A stretch of DNA of 64,000 nt. Origin: Misgurnus anguillicaudatus. Lineage: Eukaryota > Chordata > Actinopteri > Cypriniformes > Cobitidae. Positions 48,825 through 59,539 of the stretch are shown here, in pieces (the stretch's first letter is position 1; each line of letters opens with the position of its first letter). The notes under the pieces are model-generated. The model made no database searches. It had not been told where the DNA came from and saw only the letters and a program-made list of their open reading frames with translations. The stretch spans positions 16,972,001-17,036,000 of the forward strand of contig NC_073342.2 in the NCBI RefSeq assembly GCF_027580225.2, given 5' to 3'. Both the position numbers and the translations under genes were made by a program.

Positions 48825-49554
48825 AAATAAAATAAAATATAAAATATAAAAATAATAATACAATTGTTTTGTAATATTTTAAACATTTTGAATAGATGTA
48901 ACTGTGTAAATGTGTAGCTGCTTAAAACGGCAAAGACAGAGCAGACAGGACGAGGCTAGAGTTCATCTTCACATACCGTAATTTGCATTTCGCCACAAAC
49001 CACACCAGCATGTTTTACTGGGGCACGCAGACTTTGGGCATGCAAGCAAAACCTGGCAGAGCTCCTGATGACCAACACAATGAACCAATGAAGGGGAATA
49101 ACATAGACTGATTACATGGTGAAAAGCTGCGGCTAGCCGCTCACGGACAGTGTAGGAATTCGTGCAGGGTGGATTGAGCCACTGTACTGTTTACACACTG
49201 GCATGTACACAAGAAACCTTTTTAATCTAGCGCTAAACAAACATAACCTGTTAAGAAAGGCAAACTGTACAGTTTCGTCAAAATGTTACTTGTCATTATA
49301 GGGAACTTTTTCCGCATATATGTTATTGTAAATATGAATGACAGAAAGAAAGAAGAAAAAAGAAAAAGTAAGTTCAACAAAGTAAAACTAAATAGTGCCT
49401 CCTGGAGGCAGATACAGGTAAATACTTTCTCACCTTTTTGACACCTGGATGACTTCTTACAATAATCTTATACATACATAACATGACACTCTACAGATCT
49501 ATCAGCTTAAAACACATATACATACATTTAAACAAAAAATCAAACCAAACTTAC

Positions 49555-49899
49555 CCACTAGTGACATTGTCCACCCTCATGCTTTTCCCCAGGATATCTC
49601 CATCACTCATGTACCCTGGCATCTCCATGGCAACCCCCTCCAGCTCCTCCACATTGTCTGAGAGCTCAAGGCCATTCAGGGATCTGTTGTGCACGCAGGT
49701 CTGATAATTGCGCACGTGGCGCCCATAGCCATGGTGTGCGTACCCATTCCCTGATGATGGGGCATCGCCGGCTTGTAGACGAGGACTGGAAGAGCCCAGT
49801 CGCCATGGCAATGCAGAGGCAGGGCGGGGACTAAGTGAATGCAAGGCCCTGCCATTAATCTCTGTGGTTACGGTGCTGTCAAATGTCGTCTCCAGGGTG
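49555..49899 (-). CDS. nav3: nav3 exon E
   Basis: 345 nt, phase 2 in and out. Acceptor ACCTGCCAG, donor GTAAGTTT. Encodes (S)TLETTFDSTVTTEINGRAL, HSLSPRPASALPWRLGSSSP, RLQAGDAPSSGNGYAHHGYG and further to EMPGYMSDGDILGKSMRVDN and VTS. The STLETTFD..VTTE..GR, LSWRLG.SSPRLQAGDAPS.GNGY and PGYMSDGD.L.K..R blocks match NAV3 in order. Confidence 0.97.
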
Positions 49900-50503
49900 C
49901 TGGCAGGTAATGGGCAGAGTGAAAAGACTTTTAATGACATAAACATGCACCTCTAATGTTTCATAGTGAGGTAAACATACACAATACATTGAGGGACATG
50001 GCTATCAAAGTTGAGTCTTGTTAAAATGGTGTCATTGTGGTGATTTGGGGGAAAACTACATTTGTATGGGTCATGGTGAGTTTGATTTATAGGTAACACA
50101 AAAATTATAAAATGTAAAACAGTCCCTCCAGAAAAACTCGATTGCATGATTTAACTCATAATCAGCCAAAGTCTGCATATTTACGCGGGGGCCGCTTTTT
50201 TTCAAATTTGCCGCACTTTCGCAGCACAAATTGCAGATTTACGTGCACAAAATATGCAGGGATTGCATGATTTCATAGTCCCCGCATTTTCGTAGCAAAA
50301 ATCAAATATATCTTATAGCAGAAAGTTGAAAAATTTTGCATTTACCTCACACAAGCGCAGCCATGTCCCCTGTTGCAATGGGAACTTTATGAAGTGACGT
50401 GATTATGTGATGTGAACATCATTGAAAAGCTGCAAAAGCTGCAAACAGTTTTTGCAAGTTGCCGCAGTTTTTGCAAGTTACTGCAATTTTATCGCATAAA
50501 AAC

Positions 50504-50721
50504 GGCTTTATGCCCAGCTGCACTACTTCTTGAACTTCAGCCAGCTCCTTGTTTCCTGTCTGCCATTTTTGGACAAACTGATTAATCCAGGTGTGCCTGA
50601 CCTCAATAGTCACAACAACAATAATCAGACACACCTGGATTAATCAGTTTGTCCAATAATGGCAGACAGGAAACAAGGAGCTGGCTGAAGTTCAGGAAGT
50701 AGTGCAGCTGGGCATAAAGCC
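50504..50721. repeat. Inverted repeat with about 97-bp arms
   Basis: The arm from 50504 (GGCTTTATGCCCAGCTGCAC to CAGGTGTGCCTGA) and the arm ending at 50721 (TCAGACACACCTGG to GGGCATAAAGCC) are almost perfect reverse complements around a 24-base centre. No target duplication is evident. Confidence 0.88.
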
Positions 50722-50913
50722 TATTGCATAAATATTTGGACAGACATATTCCATCACATTTTTTAAGAAAACGTGCCGCAAAAGCAAAGATTTTTGCCTG
50801 CAACAATCACAAAAAACTTAAAAGTTAAATAATGTTAAATAATAATTACAATTCATGCACTTCAAATGGAAAGAAAAACGCTAGTTATGAAAAAACATGA
50901 TGGTATTTTAGGG

Positions 50914-51197
50914 CAGTGGTTCCCAATCTTTTTCAGCGTGCGGCCCCCCTTGTGTACGGTGCATTCCTTCGCGGCCCCCCAAAGAAAATTTGTGACAAAA
51001 AACTGTTCTAAAACTTAACATTTTAATAAAAAAACATTAAATTAAAAAAAAGTGGTGCTTTTGGTTAGTAGCCTTCTTTTTTTTTTTTAGGTTTAATTAC
51101 ACAGAATTCATGATAAATTAATGTATTTCATAAAATGTCATAAAACTGGGGTCCCCCTGGCACCATCTCGCCCCGGCCCCCAGTTTGAAAACCACTG
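50914..51197. mobile_element. hAT-type miniature element with perfect 8-bp duplication
   Basis: Ends CAGTGGTTCCCAATCTTTTT and AGTTTGAAAACCACTG are inverted and of the CAGTGG hAT type. TTTTAGGG occurs on both sides (50906-50913 and 51198-51205), an intact 8-bp target duplication. 284 bp, non-coding. Confidence 0.93.
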
Positions 51198-52806
51198 TTT
51201 TAGGGAGTGACTGTCCCTTTAAGACAAAAATGTAAGATTAAGATGTGCATGTACTTTTGGCAAAGTAAATACAATTCATTTTTCAAAAAAGAAAACTAAG
51301 TTCAGATTGATGTCTCTAAATAACACATTTTTTATAAAGTGAACTGTACCTTTTAGAAATAAATAGTTTATAGCTTTGGATACGATCTAGATAAAAGTTC
51401 AATGGAAATTTAGCAAAATTTTAAATTGTCTCATGAAGAAACAAAGACAGCAGAAACAAAAAGCATAAGTAACATTGAGTTCTGGCACGATTCTACATCC
51501 TGTCTGGGATATTGTAACAGGCCTTTATCCAGCATTAGCAGTCAGTGGGGTGGCCCCGGCCGATTTTACGGCTATCTTTTGTACACTGAAAGACAGAGAG
51601 GCACATCAAACCGATCACGACAAGGGCAAAAAACTGCACCCCCAAAACAGCTCCTAATGCCAATCAAACTGTCTTTCTCAAAGCCTGTTAGAGATTTTAA
51701 CAGTTCACAAACCCTCAAAGATAAAAGGGTTCACACACCCAGGAACAACGGGGAGCATTCGGTGCTGTGCTGTGATCTCTGTGCCCCATCGTAATTAATG
51801 TCATGTTGTACTTCAGCCTTTCTGATCTGAAGTCATTTAGCAGAGGAAAGTGCAGTAACGAGAGGAAACGACCACTAGAGGGACCCCTCCCGTCATAAAA
51901 TTTGTACAAATCTGATAACTGTTTTAACTAGTGTGAAAGATTGTGAACAGAACTATGAAGACAAAATAATATTTCGGCTTGATTCAAGTCTATAATTTTA
52001 ACAAAAAAGTGTTAGAGTACAAGCTTTGTGTAATAGCTGTGGACTTGGGTATTACACATTATTATTGTTCAATTAAAATGTGAAAATCTTTATTGTATCA
52101 AGTCAATATTAAAAAGTAAACTCTTAATTTTAAGCAAAATTAAGATATCCGCTGTGTTATTCTGGCATCTTTTCTCCTTTTTTTCCCAAAATGCGATAAA
52201 CGCCAGTCCTCCTTCTCTGCAGAATGCAATTAATCCGCTCAACAAATCACAGCGCACCATTCCACACATTGAAAAAAATAAGGGTGGCGCCTTGAATGCA
52301 CATGGTATCCTAGTTTTCCTCATCTACTTTGTACTTCGAGATCAACAAATACTTTTGATGGCACTGAAGTATATGCATATTAGTACCTCGAAGTTACATA
52401 TTGGAACCTAAATGGTACATATTAGGACCTTTTTAAATGGCAGTGACAGCTTTTGTACCTCTTTTCTGACAAAATATTATTATTATACGCGCAGTTTTTA
52501 TGATATATTTTCTTTTATTTATATTTGTAAATTATTTATTTGTGTTTGGAAAAAGGATGTCATATACATCTGGGATACCATGAAGGTGAGTAAATTATGA
52601 GAAATTTCTCATTTTGGGTCTATTCTTGTGAGTGATTTGAAAACATGAAAGAAACGATGAGCAGTCACTATATTATAGCTAAAACATAGTACACTTTCCC
52701 TAGCAGATCCATACATATTTATCCTTAAATCTAAAGTTGATTATCTATCAACCACTCATAAGCAAAAACATGCACTCATTCATATAGACCACCAGACTGA
52801 TCTTAC

Positions 52807-52918
52807 CTGTGACTCATATGATGTGTCCCTCGCAGGCTGGACATGGTTTCTTCTAGATTTTGTCGCAGATCTGCGATGTTTTTTACAGTACGTTGTCTCT
52901 TGGTCTCCGAGTCCTCAC
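52807..52918 (-). CDS. nav3: nav3 exon D
   Basis: 112 nt, phase 1 in, phase 2 out. Acceptor TTTTCTTCAG, donor GTAAGATC. Encodes (G/S)EDSETKRQRTVKNIADLRQ, NLEETMSSLRGTHHMSH. This RTVKNIADLRQNLEETMSSLRG stretch is nearly invariant in the NAV family. It accepts exon C in the regular transcript (first residue Gly) and, in the same phase, the candidate first exon at 53713-54016 (first residue Ser). Confidence 0.97.
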
Positions 52919-53712
52919 CTGAAGAAAACAGACTTTTCATCAAGAACTTCACCACATCTTCAAACAGCTGCTACCGTAACTCTGAGACATGTCCGAACAC
53001 ACACGTGCACGTAAAACGCTTAAAAAATGCACCTAGGAATCATGGGATATAATGTAAATGACTCTCCAAACTCTCCTCCTTTTGCTCATTACGAAACATG
53101 AAGTTAAATCTCCAAACCTTTTGTAAAAGAGCTTATTGTGAAGTAACGCTATCCAAGCACTGCTTAAAAATAAACACGCAGTGTATTCTGGAGGTGAGGG
53201 TGAGGGATTTGGTCGGTTGGATTAAGGGCTGTTTACCGATCATGAGGGGGCTCACGAGGCACACAGACCCAAATACACAAACTCACACATGATGTAAAAC
53301 GTGTAGGAATATGTGTGCCGTGGTACGGTACATTCCTAAAGGCTGTAAGAGCAAGGAACAAACTCTTGCCAAAACTAATGCTAAATCTGCAAAAAAGACC
53401 CACCTATAAGATCAATTTTTGAATTACTGAGGCCTGAAACGCACCATTGTTTTGAAAAGCACACTTGCCAGCGCACATGTGCATTCACGTAAGGGACAAA
53501 GGTTCAAATCTGGTCCATCATTGCTTTAGAAGCTCAAAGGTCATAAGTGCAAAAGTACACACATAGAAAACATAAAGTGCAAGTTGCTTTAGATGAAATA
53601 GTCTGCCAAAGCATAAATGTAATGTAATATAATCAGGTTTCCTGTTAAAGAAAGGTGCCAAAGAAACGCCTGAACATGGAACAAATACATCCTACTTCAT
53701 GCACAGACTTAC

Positions 53713-54016
53713 TTTCACGCTTCTCAAAAATATCCAACATGGTCAAAAGGATCTCCTCATTAACCCGTGCAATGCCATCCCATACACCCGCATGCTGGGT
53801 CAAGTGCACCTGATACACACAGCTGTATGCATTCACCTCTCCATCATCCGAAACCCTCGCTTGAGTGTTTTCTGCCAACCCTTCAGATGATGTTAAAGGT
53901 CCATCAGAGATGTCTACCTCCTCACACCTACTCCTGAGACTGATGCGTTCTTCTAAAGTGTCCTCACATGAACCAACTCCTGCAGAAGATGGACTACAGC
54001 TTCCTGTTGGGTCCAT
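53713..54016 (-). CDS. nav3: Candidate alternative first coding exon of nav3 (splices to exon D)
   Basis: An ATG at 54016-54014 opens 101 codons that end at a strong donor, GAAA-GTAAGT (53712 downwards). An in-frame TGA lies a few codons upstream, so the ATG starts the frame. The protein begins MDPTGSCSPSSAGVGSCEDT and ends RVNEEILLTMLDIFEKRE. The exon leaves phase 1, as exon D requires, giving EKRE-S-EDSETKRQRTV. In NAV1 the residues just before QRKRTV include VDPELVVTVLGDLE (recalled), similar to VNEEILLTMLDIFE here, which suggests an old family exon. A protein starting here would have no CH domain. What else: an unrelated first exon or a chance frame; the phase and donor argue against chance. 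Confidence 0.65.
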
Positions 54017-54360
54017 TGAGAAGATAAGGTCTCATCCAGGCTCTTTATCCCTGCACGTTTTCTATTGTCAATACGTTTCTACAACTTTAAGACGAATAAA
54101 CGATCTGTCGGACACGTTTTGAGTTGTTTTCCAAGAGAATGTGCTGATTGATTCATGAATGAAGCTCTTGTAAAGGCCGTCCTGCCTTTTCCTTTCCTTC
54201 ATGGAAAAGAGAGAGGGGAAGTTGGAATATAGCTCTCATGTCTGCACCAGTCCAGTGACTTTCTCCCGTGGTGAGGAGTTTTTCTCTTTGACACACAGAG
54301 AAAGGATCCACACACACACACACACGAAATGTTGGTAGGCCTTGGCAACTCCTTGACATC
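54017..54360 (-). promoter_or_regulatory. Putative leader/promoter of the exon at 53713-54016
   Basis: Sequence upstream of the ATG on the minus strand is free of recognised repeats except a short CA tract (54310-54325). There is no obvious TATA box at a fixed distance, and the transcription start cannot be placed. It may also contain an unseen upstream noncoding exon border. Confidence 0.3.
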
Positions 54361-54540
54361 TATGGCCTTTAACATGCAGATGAGAGCGGTTTTGTTTTCG
54401 TTTTAACCCTCGGATTGCTCTGACATTGGCTTTAGAAAATACAGCGTGCTAATTCAGAGATTATTGGTGTTGTTTTATACTTTTTTTTGTTTTATATATC
54501 AATACGAAATCTTTATGAAAATGAATCATTGTAACAGTTT

Positions 54541-54750
54541 AAAGGGACAGTTTACACAAAAATCGAAATTTTGTCATTTGCTTATACCCTTATGTTGTTT
54601 AAAACCTGTATGAGATATTTTAAAACATAAGTGATGGTAGTGACACAGAGTTGACAATCGGGACCGTCAACTGTGTGCTTGTTAGAATGTATCAAATGTC
54701 CTCTTTTGTGTTTAACAGAATAAATAAACTCATACAGAGTTAGAACAACA
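54541..54750. mobile_element. Family D (Angel-like) element
   Basis: Left end AAAGGGACAGTTTACACAAA with TTTTGTCATTTGCTTATACC; the centre and right arm (GGGACCGTCAACTGTGTGCT, CTCATACAGAGTTAGAACAACA) follow. The right terminus is cut at the TTAA used by the Family A element at 54755. Confidence 0.75.
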
Positions 54751-54841
54751 TTAAAGGAATAATTTAATAATAATTTTCTTAAAAAAAAATTTAAAAATCC
54801 TGATAATTTACTCACCCTTATGTCATCCAAAATTTTTATGT

Positions 54842-55459
54842 TAGGGCCAGGACTCGATTAAAAAAATGAATCTAATTAATTAGAGGCTTTGTAATTAATT
54901 AATCGAAATTAATCACATTTTAAATCACATATAAATATTTGAGAACTTATTTTTTCACATGGATTTTTAGTATACCATGAATAATAACTGAATACATAAG
55001 CTTAAGCAATAAAATATTGTTTATTTTTGTTCAACCAAGTCATTGTACTCTGAGTCGGGCTAACGTCCACGCTAGCTGCTATATGTTTTGCATAATTGAG
55101 ATGATACTTGAGGCTCGATGTGCTGCGGTGGTATGTGAATTCCTTGTTGCATAGCTTACACAACCATGCTCTTATCGACGCTTCCATCCGTTCGTTTTTT
55201 ATTAAAAAAAAATTCCCATCCACGGGGCCAACAAAAGCGATCTCATCAGCTTCTTCGTTCATGTTCACTGTGGTTTGTTGTTGTCTGAAGTCATGAACGC
55301 TAGTTGGTGCTCCAGTATAATCAGTCCGCCAAAACTCATCCAATGAGAAATGTTCCGCGGTGCAAAAATAAGTGTGATTAAAATGCGTTAAAAATGTTTA
55401 ACGCGTTATTTTTTGTGTAATTAATTAATCTTAATTAACGCGTTAAAGTCCCAGCCCTA
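54842..55459 (-). mobile_element. hAT element fragment with 8-bp duplication
   Basis: Ends TAGGGCCAGGACTCGATTAA and TTAACGCGTTAAAGTCCCAGCCCTA are inverted (imperfectly). Flanks TTTTATGT (54834-54841) and GTTTATGT (55460-55467) match at 7 of 8. It carries the 5' coding part of a transposase on the minus strand. Confidence 0.9.
55002..55343 (-). pseudogene. BED zinc-finger N-terminus of a hAT transposase, truncated
   Basis: 114 codons including the stop; the protein has WLCKLCNKEFTYHRSTSSLK followed by YHLNYAKH, the C-x2-C...H-x4-H pattern of BED-type zinc fingers, as in hAT transposases and host ZBED proteins. The dimerisation and catalytic regions are missing, so it can at most make a DNA-binding fragment. 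Confidence 0.8.
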
Positions 55460-56576
55460 GTTTATGTCTTACTTTGTTCAGTCGAGAATAATTTTTTTTT
55501 TGTTGAGGAAAACATTCCATTTTAACTTTATTGGACCCCAACAGTTTACGGTTTCAATGCAGTTTTAAAGGACTCTAAACGATCCCAAACGAGGCATACG
55601 GGTCTTATCTAGAAAAACGATTATCATTTTTGGCAAGAAAAATAAAAAATATGTACTTTTAAATCACAACTTCTCGTCTTGCACCAGCTGTGTGACGCGC
55701 CGGCGCGACCTCAAGTAATACGTCATCATGTCAAAAGGTCACGGATGACGTATGCGAATCTACGTCCTTGTGTGGAGAAAGAAGACCGTTTCGACATTGT
55801 TGTACTTGGAATGATACTAATTAATTCCTTTGTGTCAGTTAATTGTTTAAAATGGTCCGCAAATGTGCGTTTCATATATGAAACACGTGACCTTTCCACA
55901 TGCTTACTCAATTACGTGAGGTCGCACTGACGCGAAGTTGTGTTATTTTTCTTGCAGAAAATGATAATTGTTTGCTAGATAAGACCCGTATGCCTTGTTT
56001 GGGATTGTTTGAAATTGCAATTTTAAACTGCATTGAAGGTGTTGGGGTCCAATAAAGTCTGGATGATAAAGAGCCTGCGTGCTCGAAACGTAACCTTGAT
56101 GCCATGCACTAGTTTTAAACAATAAATATTTTTGATACTTTTGGAGCTTTGGTGTTGCCGACTTTGCATTGCTATACTATTACGTTTTTTTGTCGAGCAC
56201 CCAATTTAAATTGATGTGCGTGCTTTAGCATGCTTATTGTCAAAAATGACAATCGTTTCGCTAGATAAGACCCTTATGCCTCGTTTGGGATCATTTATAG
56301 TCCTTTGAAACTCCATTGAAAAAAACTGTTAAGTGTTGAGTTAAGTATTAAATGTTGGGCTCTATTAAAGTCCATTAAAATGCAAAAAATCCTACGTTTT
56401 CCTCAAAAAACATAATTTCGTCTTGACTGAACAGAGAAAGACATCAACATTTTGGATGATATGGTGGTGAGTAAATTATCTGGATTTTTCTTTTAAGAAA
56501 ATTTAATATTCCTTTAAGACTTCACAATTTCACATTCTTACACCTTTGTTCCTAAAAAGTTCATATTAGTACCTCA

Positions 56577-56863
56577 GTAACACTTTACAATAAGGTTCAT
56601 TAGTTAACATTAGTTAACTATATTAGTTAACATGAACGAATTATGAACGGCACTTATACAGCATTTATTATTCTTTGTTAATGTTAATTTCAATAAATAC
56701 TAATACTTTATTAAAATCTTGTTAATGTTAGTTAATGCATTGTGAACTAACATGAACAAATAATTAAAAGCTTTATTTCTATTAACTAACATTTACTCAT
56801 GGTTTGTTTATGTTAATACATTAACTAATGTTAACTAATGAACCTTATTGTAAAGTGTTACCA
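56577..56863. mobile_element. Miniature element with GTAACACTTTACAATAAGG ends
   Basis: Left GTAACACTTTACAATAAGG and right CTTATTGTAAAGTGTTACCA are inverted. GTACCTCA stands on both sides (56569-56576 and 56864-56871), an apparent perfect 8-bp duplication in a GTACCT-rich host repeat. hAT-type by duplication length. Confidence 0.82.
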
Positions 56864-57290
56864 GTACCTCAAAAGGTACTTTTTTGTACCTAAATATTAC
56901 ATATTAGGACCTTTTTAAAGGGTACCATCCCAATGACAACTTTTGTACTTAATATGACAACTGTTATCAATCAATCATAGTAAATGACTAATTGTCTAGT
57001 AGTCAAAAAAAGGTACATGCTGCCTATTTAAGATCATAATATATTTGAGGACAAAAATTTAATAATATCAGACATTCTACAATATATTTATTAATTTTCC
57101 ATTTTTTTTCTCATCTGAAGCTGCTTTGATACTATGCAACAATATGTTGTTATAGAATACTATGTAAAAAGTGCCATATAAATACATTTGAACTGAACTA
57201 AAAAAGAAAAGATTTAATTTGTTAGGTTGGTAGGTGTACTCAAACAACTTAAAAAACAGAAAACAAATCTTTATTCTCACTTATCCGTAC

Positions 57291-57400
57291 CTGTCAGGTT
57301 CTCAAGAGAACTATGAATGGATTTGCTGCGCAAGCTTATTTCGTCTCTTCGTTCCTCTGTTCCCGCCATCATCCCGCTCTTATTGATTTCTGTTTGAGAC
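57291..57400 (-). CDS. nav3: nav3 exon C
   Basis: 110 nt, phase 2 in, phase 1 out. Acceptor TTGTTTGTAG, donor GTACGG. Encodes (R)SQTEINKSGMMAGTEERRD, EISLRSKSIHSSLENLT. The SQT opening and the E-x-LTG end fit NAV3; the middle is poorly conserved. Assigned on phase and on its place between PFMYR and GEDSETKRQRTV. Confidence 0.92.
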
Positions 57401-57534
57401 CTACAAACAAACAGACAAGGCAATCTGTAGATTCAGTGGCACATTTATTATGGTGCTTAATGGGTATAGCACTGCAATAGCAAAAGAATCATGATTTCCA
57501 ATGCGGATTAATAAACTTGTGAGGTGTTTTAGAT

Positions 57535-57786
57535 CAGTGTATCCCAACCTTTTTCACGTCAAGGACCCCTAGTTGCCCACAACAATATTTGAGGGTCCCC
57601 CACTCACCAGATAAACTTAACAAGAGCTTGGAATGACTAGACAGATTTAAATTCCCTACTAAAATGGCCAAAAAATAAGAAACATCTTGAATTTTGCTTA
57701 TTTTAATGATTGTTTTGTCTAATTTCTAATCATTTTAAGTCATTTTGAAAAACTATGGGCCCCGGCCCCTTGGTTGGGAAACACTG
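57535..57786. mobile_element. hAT-type miniature element
   Basis: Ends CAGTGTATCCCAACCTTTTT and GGTTGGGAAACACTG are inverted. Flanks TTTTAGAT (57527-57534) and GTTTAGAT (57787-57794) match at 7 of 8. The ends resemble the element at 50914 without being the same family. Confidence 0.88.
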
Positions 57787-57908
57787 GTTTAGATGCAGTA
57801 TGTGTATGACAAAAAAAAAGCATTATTGTACCACAAATTGATGGACTACTTGTTAATTGACATACAAACATATAAATACCTCAATTTCTATGTAGCAATG
57901 ATGCTCAC

Positions 57909-58791
57909 CTGTACATAAATGGAGCGACAGTAGCGGTGTTTGGGTGGTTGTATTGTTGCTGTGGAAGCTGCACGCTGACTGTATTGCTGGCTATTGAGTG
58001 GGTCTGAGCAACATTGTGGCAACTTTCTTTATCTGACACCACCAAGCTAGAAGTAGAGTCTGAGCTTTTAATGTCCTTTTGTTCTTTATGCACAGACAAA
58101 CCAAACTTTCCGTGCCGTGGCCGTTCGACATCCACACCACAAGGGAGCGGCACTAAAGTCTTATTTGGTGTTGCTGCCCTGCCACCCTGGCTTGGTTTGG
58201 GTATGCCACTAACAGCTACTTTCGAACGGTCTTTTTTGCCAACGTTGGTGCCTTTGTTTCCTTTAGGAATGGACTTTTTCGACTCGGGCGCAACAGGTTT
58301 AAGGTGGTCCGATTCTGCGGCAGGCAGTTGTGTGTTTTTCTCTTTAGGTTTCGACCTGACTTTTTCGAATGCTATTTTGGGCGCCAAGGCCCTGCCAAGC
58401 GTCAGTTGTGCAATGCCTTTCAGGGCCAGCTTGGGACTGGAGCACCTAGAGCCGCTGGGAGTGACCGGTCGCTGGTTGATCTCATGGTGTACCTGACCTT
58501 CCTCTGGTTCTACAGCATCCAGGCCTTCTGCCTTGGAGGTTCGGGAAACTGTTTTGCTGTTGAAGAGCTTGAGCTTTTCCAGCATGGACTTCTGGGCGAT
58601 CACTTTAGGAGGAACCTCGAGAGAAGGTGGAGATGGCTGTTTAACTGCGACCATGGAGGATGTGGCAGTGTGTTTAGCACTGAGCGACTTGCTTCTCCAG
58701 GGTTTAGAAGTGGTGGCAGTGCCGCTGGGCGGAGGAATCGAAGAGCTGACTGGTCCATTTTCAAGCATTATGGGTGATGGAGTTGTTTTCT
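57909..58791 (-). CDS. nav3: nav3 exon B (largest exon here)
   Basis: 883 nt, phase 1 in, phase 2 out. Acceptor GCATTTACAG, donor GTGAGC. Encodes KTTPSPIMLENGPVSSSIPP, TSKPWRSKSLSAKHTATSSM, AQKSMLEKLKLFNSK, SSPKLALKGIAQLTLGRAL, VSGIPKPSQGG and, at the end, NTVSVQLPQQQYNHPNTATV then APFMY. NAV3 has all these in order (KPWRSKSLS.KH, QKSMLEKLKLFNSK, SSPKIALKGIAQRT, SGIPKP, VSVQLPQ...YNHPNTATVAPF). SGIPKP is an S-x-I-P motif, the known binding motif for EB proteins at microtubule plus ends, so plus-end targeting by this part is likely. Confidence 0.98.
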
Positions 58792-58814
58792 CTGTAAATG
58801 CAAAAAAATATCAC

Positions 58815-59048
58815 ATTATATGTAACCCTGTCTGTGAAATTCACGCTGAAGTCTCTATCTAATTCTGAGATTTGGAGCAATAAAGTTTGATTTTAACATT
58901 CATTTCAAAGCCGTACTTAGTATATTGAAATTATCAAGGTTATATTTTACAGAATGTTCTTCATATTACATTTGATGATTTTATGTAGAAAACAGAAAAA
59001 TCACAAAAAGGCCTTTATGTTGGTTTTCTCATGCAGGGTCACATATAT
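58815..59048. mobile_element. Family F element with inverted ends
   Basis: Left TGTAACCCTGTCTGTGAAAT and right CATGCAGGGTCACATA are inverted; the interior holds GTTATATTTTACAGAATGTTC and a copy of the AAAATCACATAAAG-type arm. It is the most complete Family F copy in the window. Confidence 0.7.
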
Positions 59049-59539
59049 GCCCCGTTTAATTGTTTTCTTTCCAATTTGGGCATTTAACTACTGTAACAGG
59101 CAACTTTCCAAACGGGGGGCCAAAGAGCCTCTCTGCCATTGAGAAAGTGGGTCAGATCTTTCAAATCCGAGCAAGTGCAACCAAGCCATCACACACAGAC
59201 ATGAACATGAGAAGTGTGATGTCATTGGCATGTTAAAAAGTGGGTATTAAAATGAGAAAGAATGCATAAACTATGAAAATAAATATTTTAAGAATGTGCA
59301 GTGATGTATTTATATTTATACTTGATACCTAATGCCTTAAATGGATAGTCCATCCAAAACTGAAAATTCTGTCATCATTTTCTCATCCTCATGTTGTTCT
59401 AAACCTGTATGGATTTCTTTTCTCTGATGATCACAAAAGAAGATATTTTGATAAATGATGGTAAGCACACAGCTGATTGTAACCATTGACTTCCATAGTA
59501 GGAAAAACAAATACGATAGAATTCAATGGGTACCATTAA

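Larger units (their letters stand above)
42536..49554. other. Intron between exons F and E
   Basis: 7 kb holding a GA microsatellite, a SINE carrying nested TTAA elements, a Family C element, a TTAA element inside a Family F repeat and a Family B element. The remaining stretches (42540-43240, 43900-44280, 45750-46280, 48830-49550) show no exon; 43240-43400 is made of short inverted GTACC/GGTAC words and looks like another old miniature element. Confidence 0.7.
49900..52806. other. Intron between exons E and D
   Basis: Contains the palindrome at 50504-50721, the hAT element at 50914-51197 and a stretch of unique, CpG-bearing DNA at about 51430-51900 whose two overlapping open frames (plus strand) have no recognisable similarity. 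52320-52460 repeats GTACCT/AGGTAC words also found at 43240-43400 and 56540-56960, probably one miniature-transposon family. Confidence 0.65.
54755..56513. mobile_element. Family A palindromic element, TTAA-flanked, with nested hAT insertion
   Basis: TTAA at 54751-54754 and 56514-56517; ends AGGAATAA and AATATTCCT. Both arms and the core are present but the left arm is split by the hAT element at 54842-55459. The right arm holds an extra segment (about 56056-56240) absent from the other copies. Confidence 0.85.
52919..57290. other. Intron between exons D and C
   Basis: Holds the candidate internal first exon, a Family D copy (54541-54750), a Family A copy with a nested hAT element (54755-56513) and a miniature element (56577-56863). 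53000-53560 appears unique. The SINE tail GTTGCTTTAGATGAAATAGTCTGCCAAA at 53583-53610 is the remnant of a tRNA-derived SINE. Confidence 0.7.

Noticed and set aside
51426..51794. 122-codon plus-strand frame
   Set aside because: No recognisable domain, no promoter or splice sites; length is not exceptional for chance in this base composition.
58014..58862. Plus-strand frames of 109-160 codons
   Set aside because: They lie opposite nav3 exon B, which has strong family similarity; they are antisense shadows.
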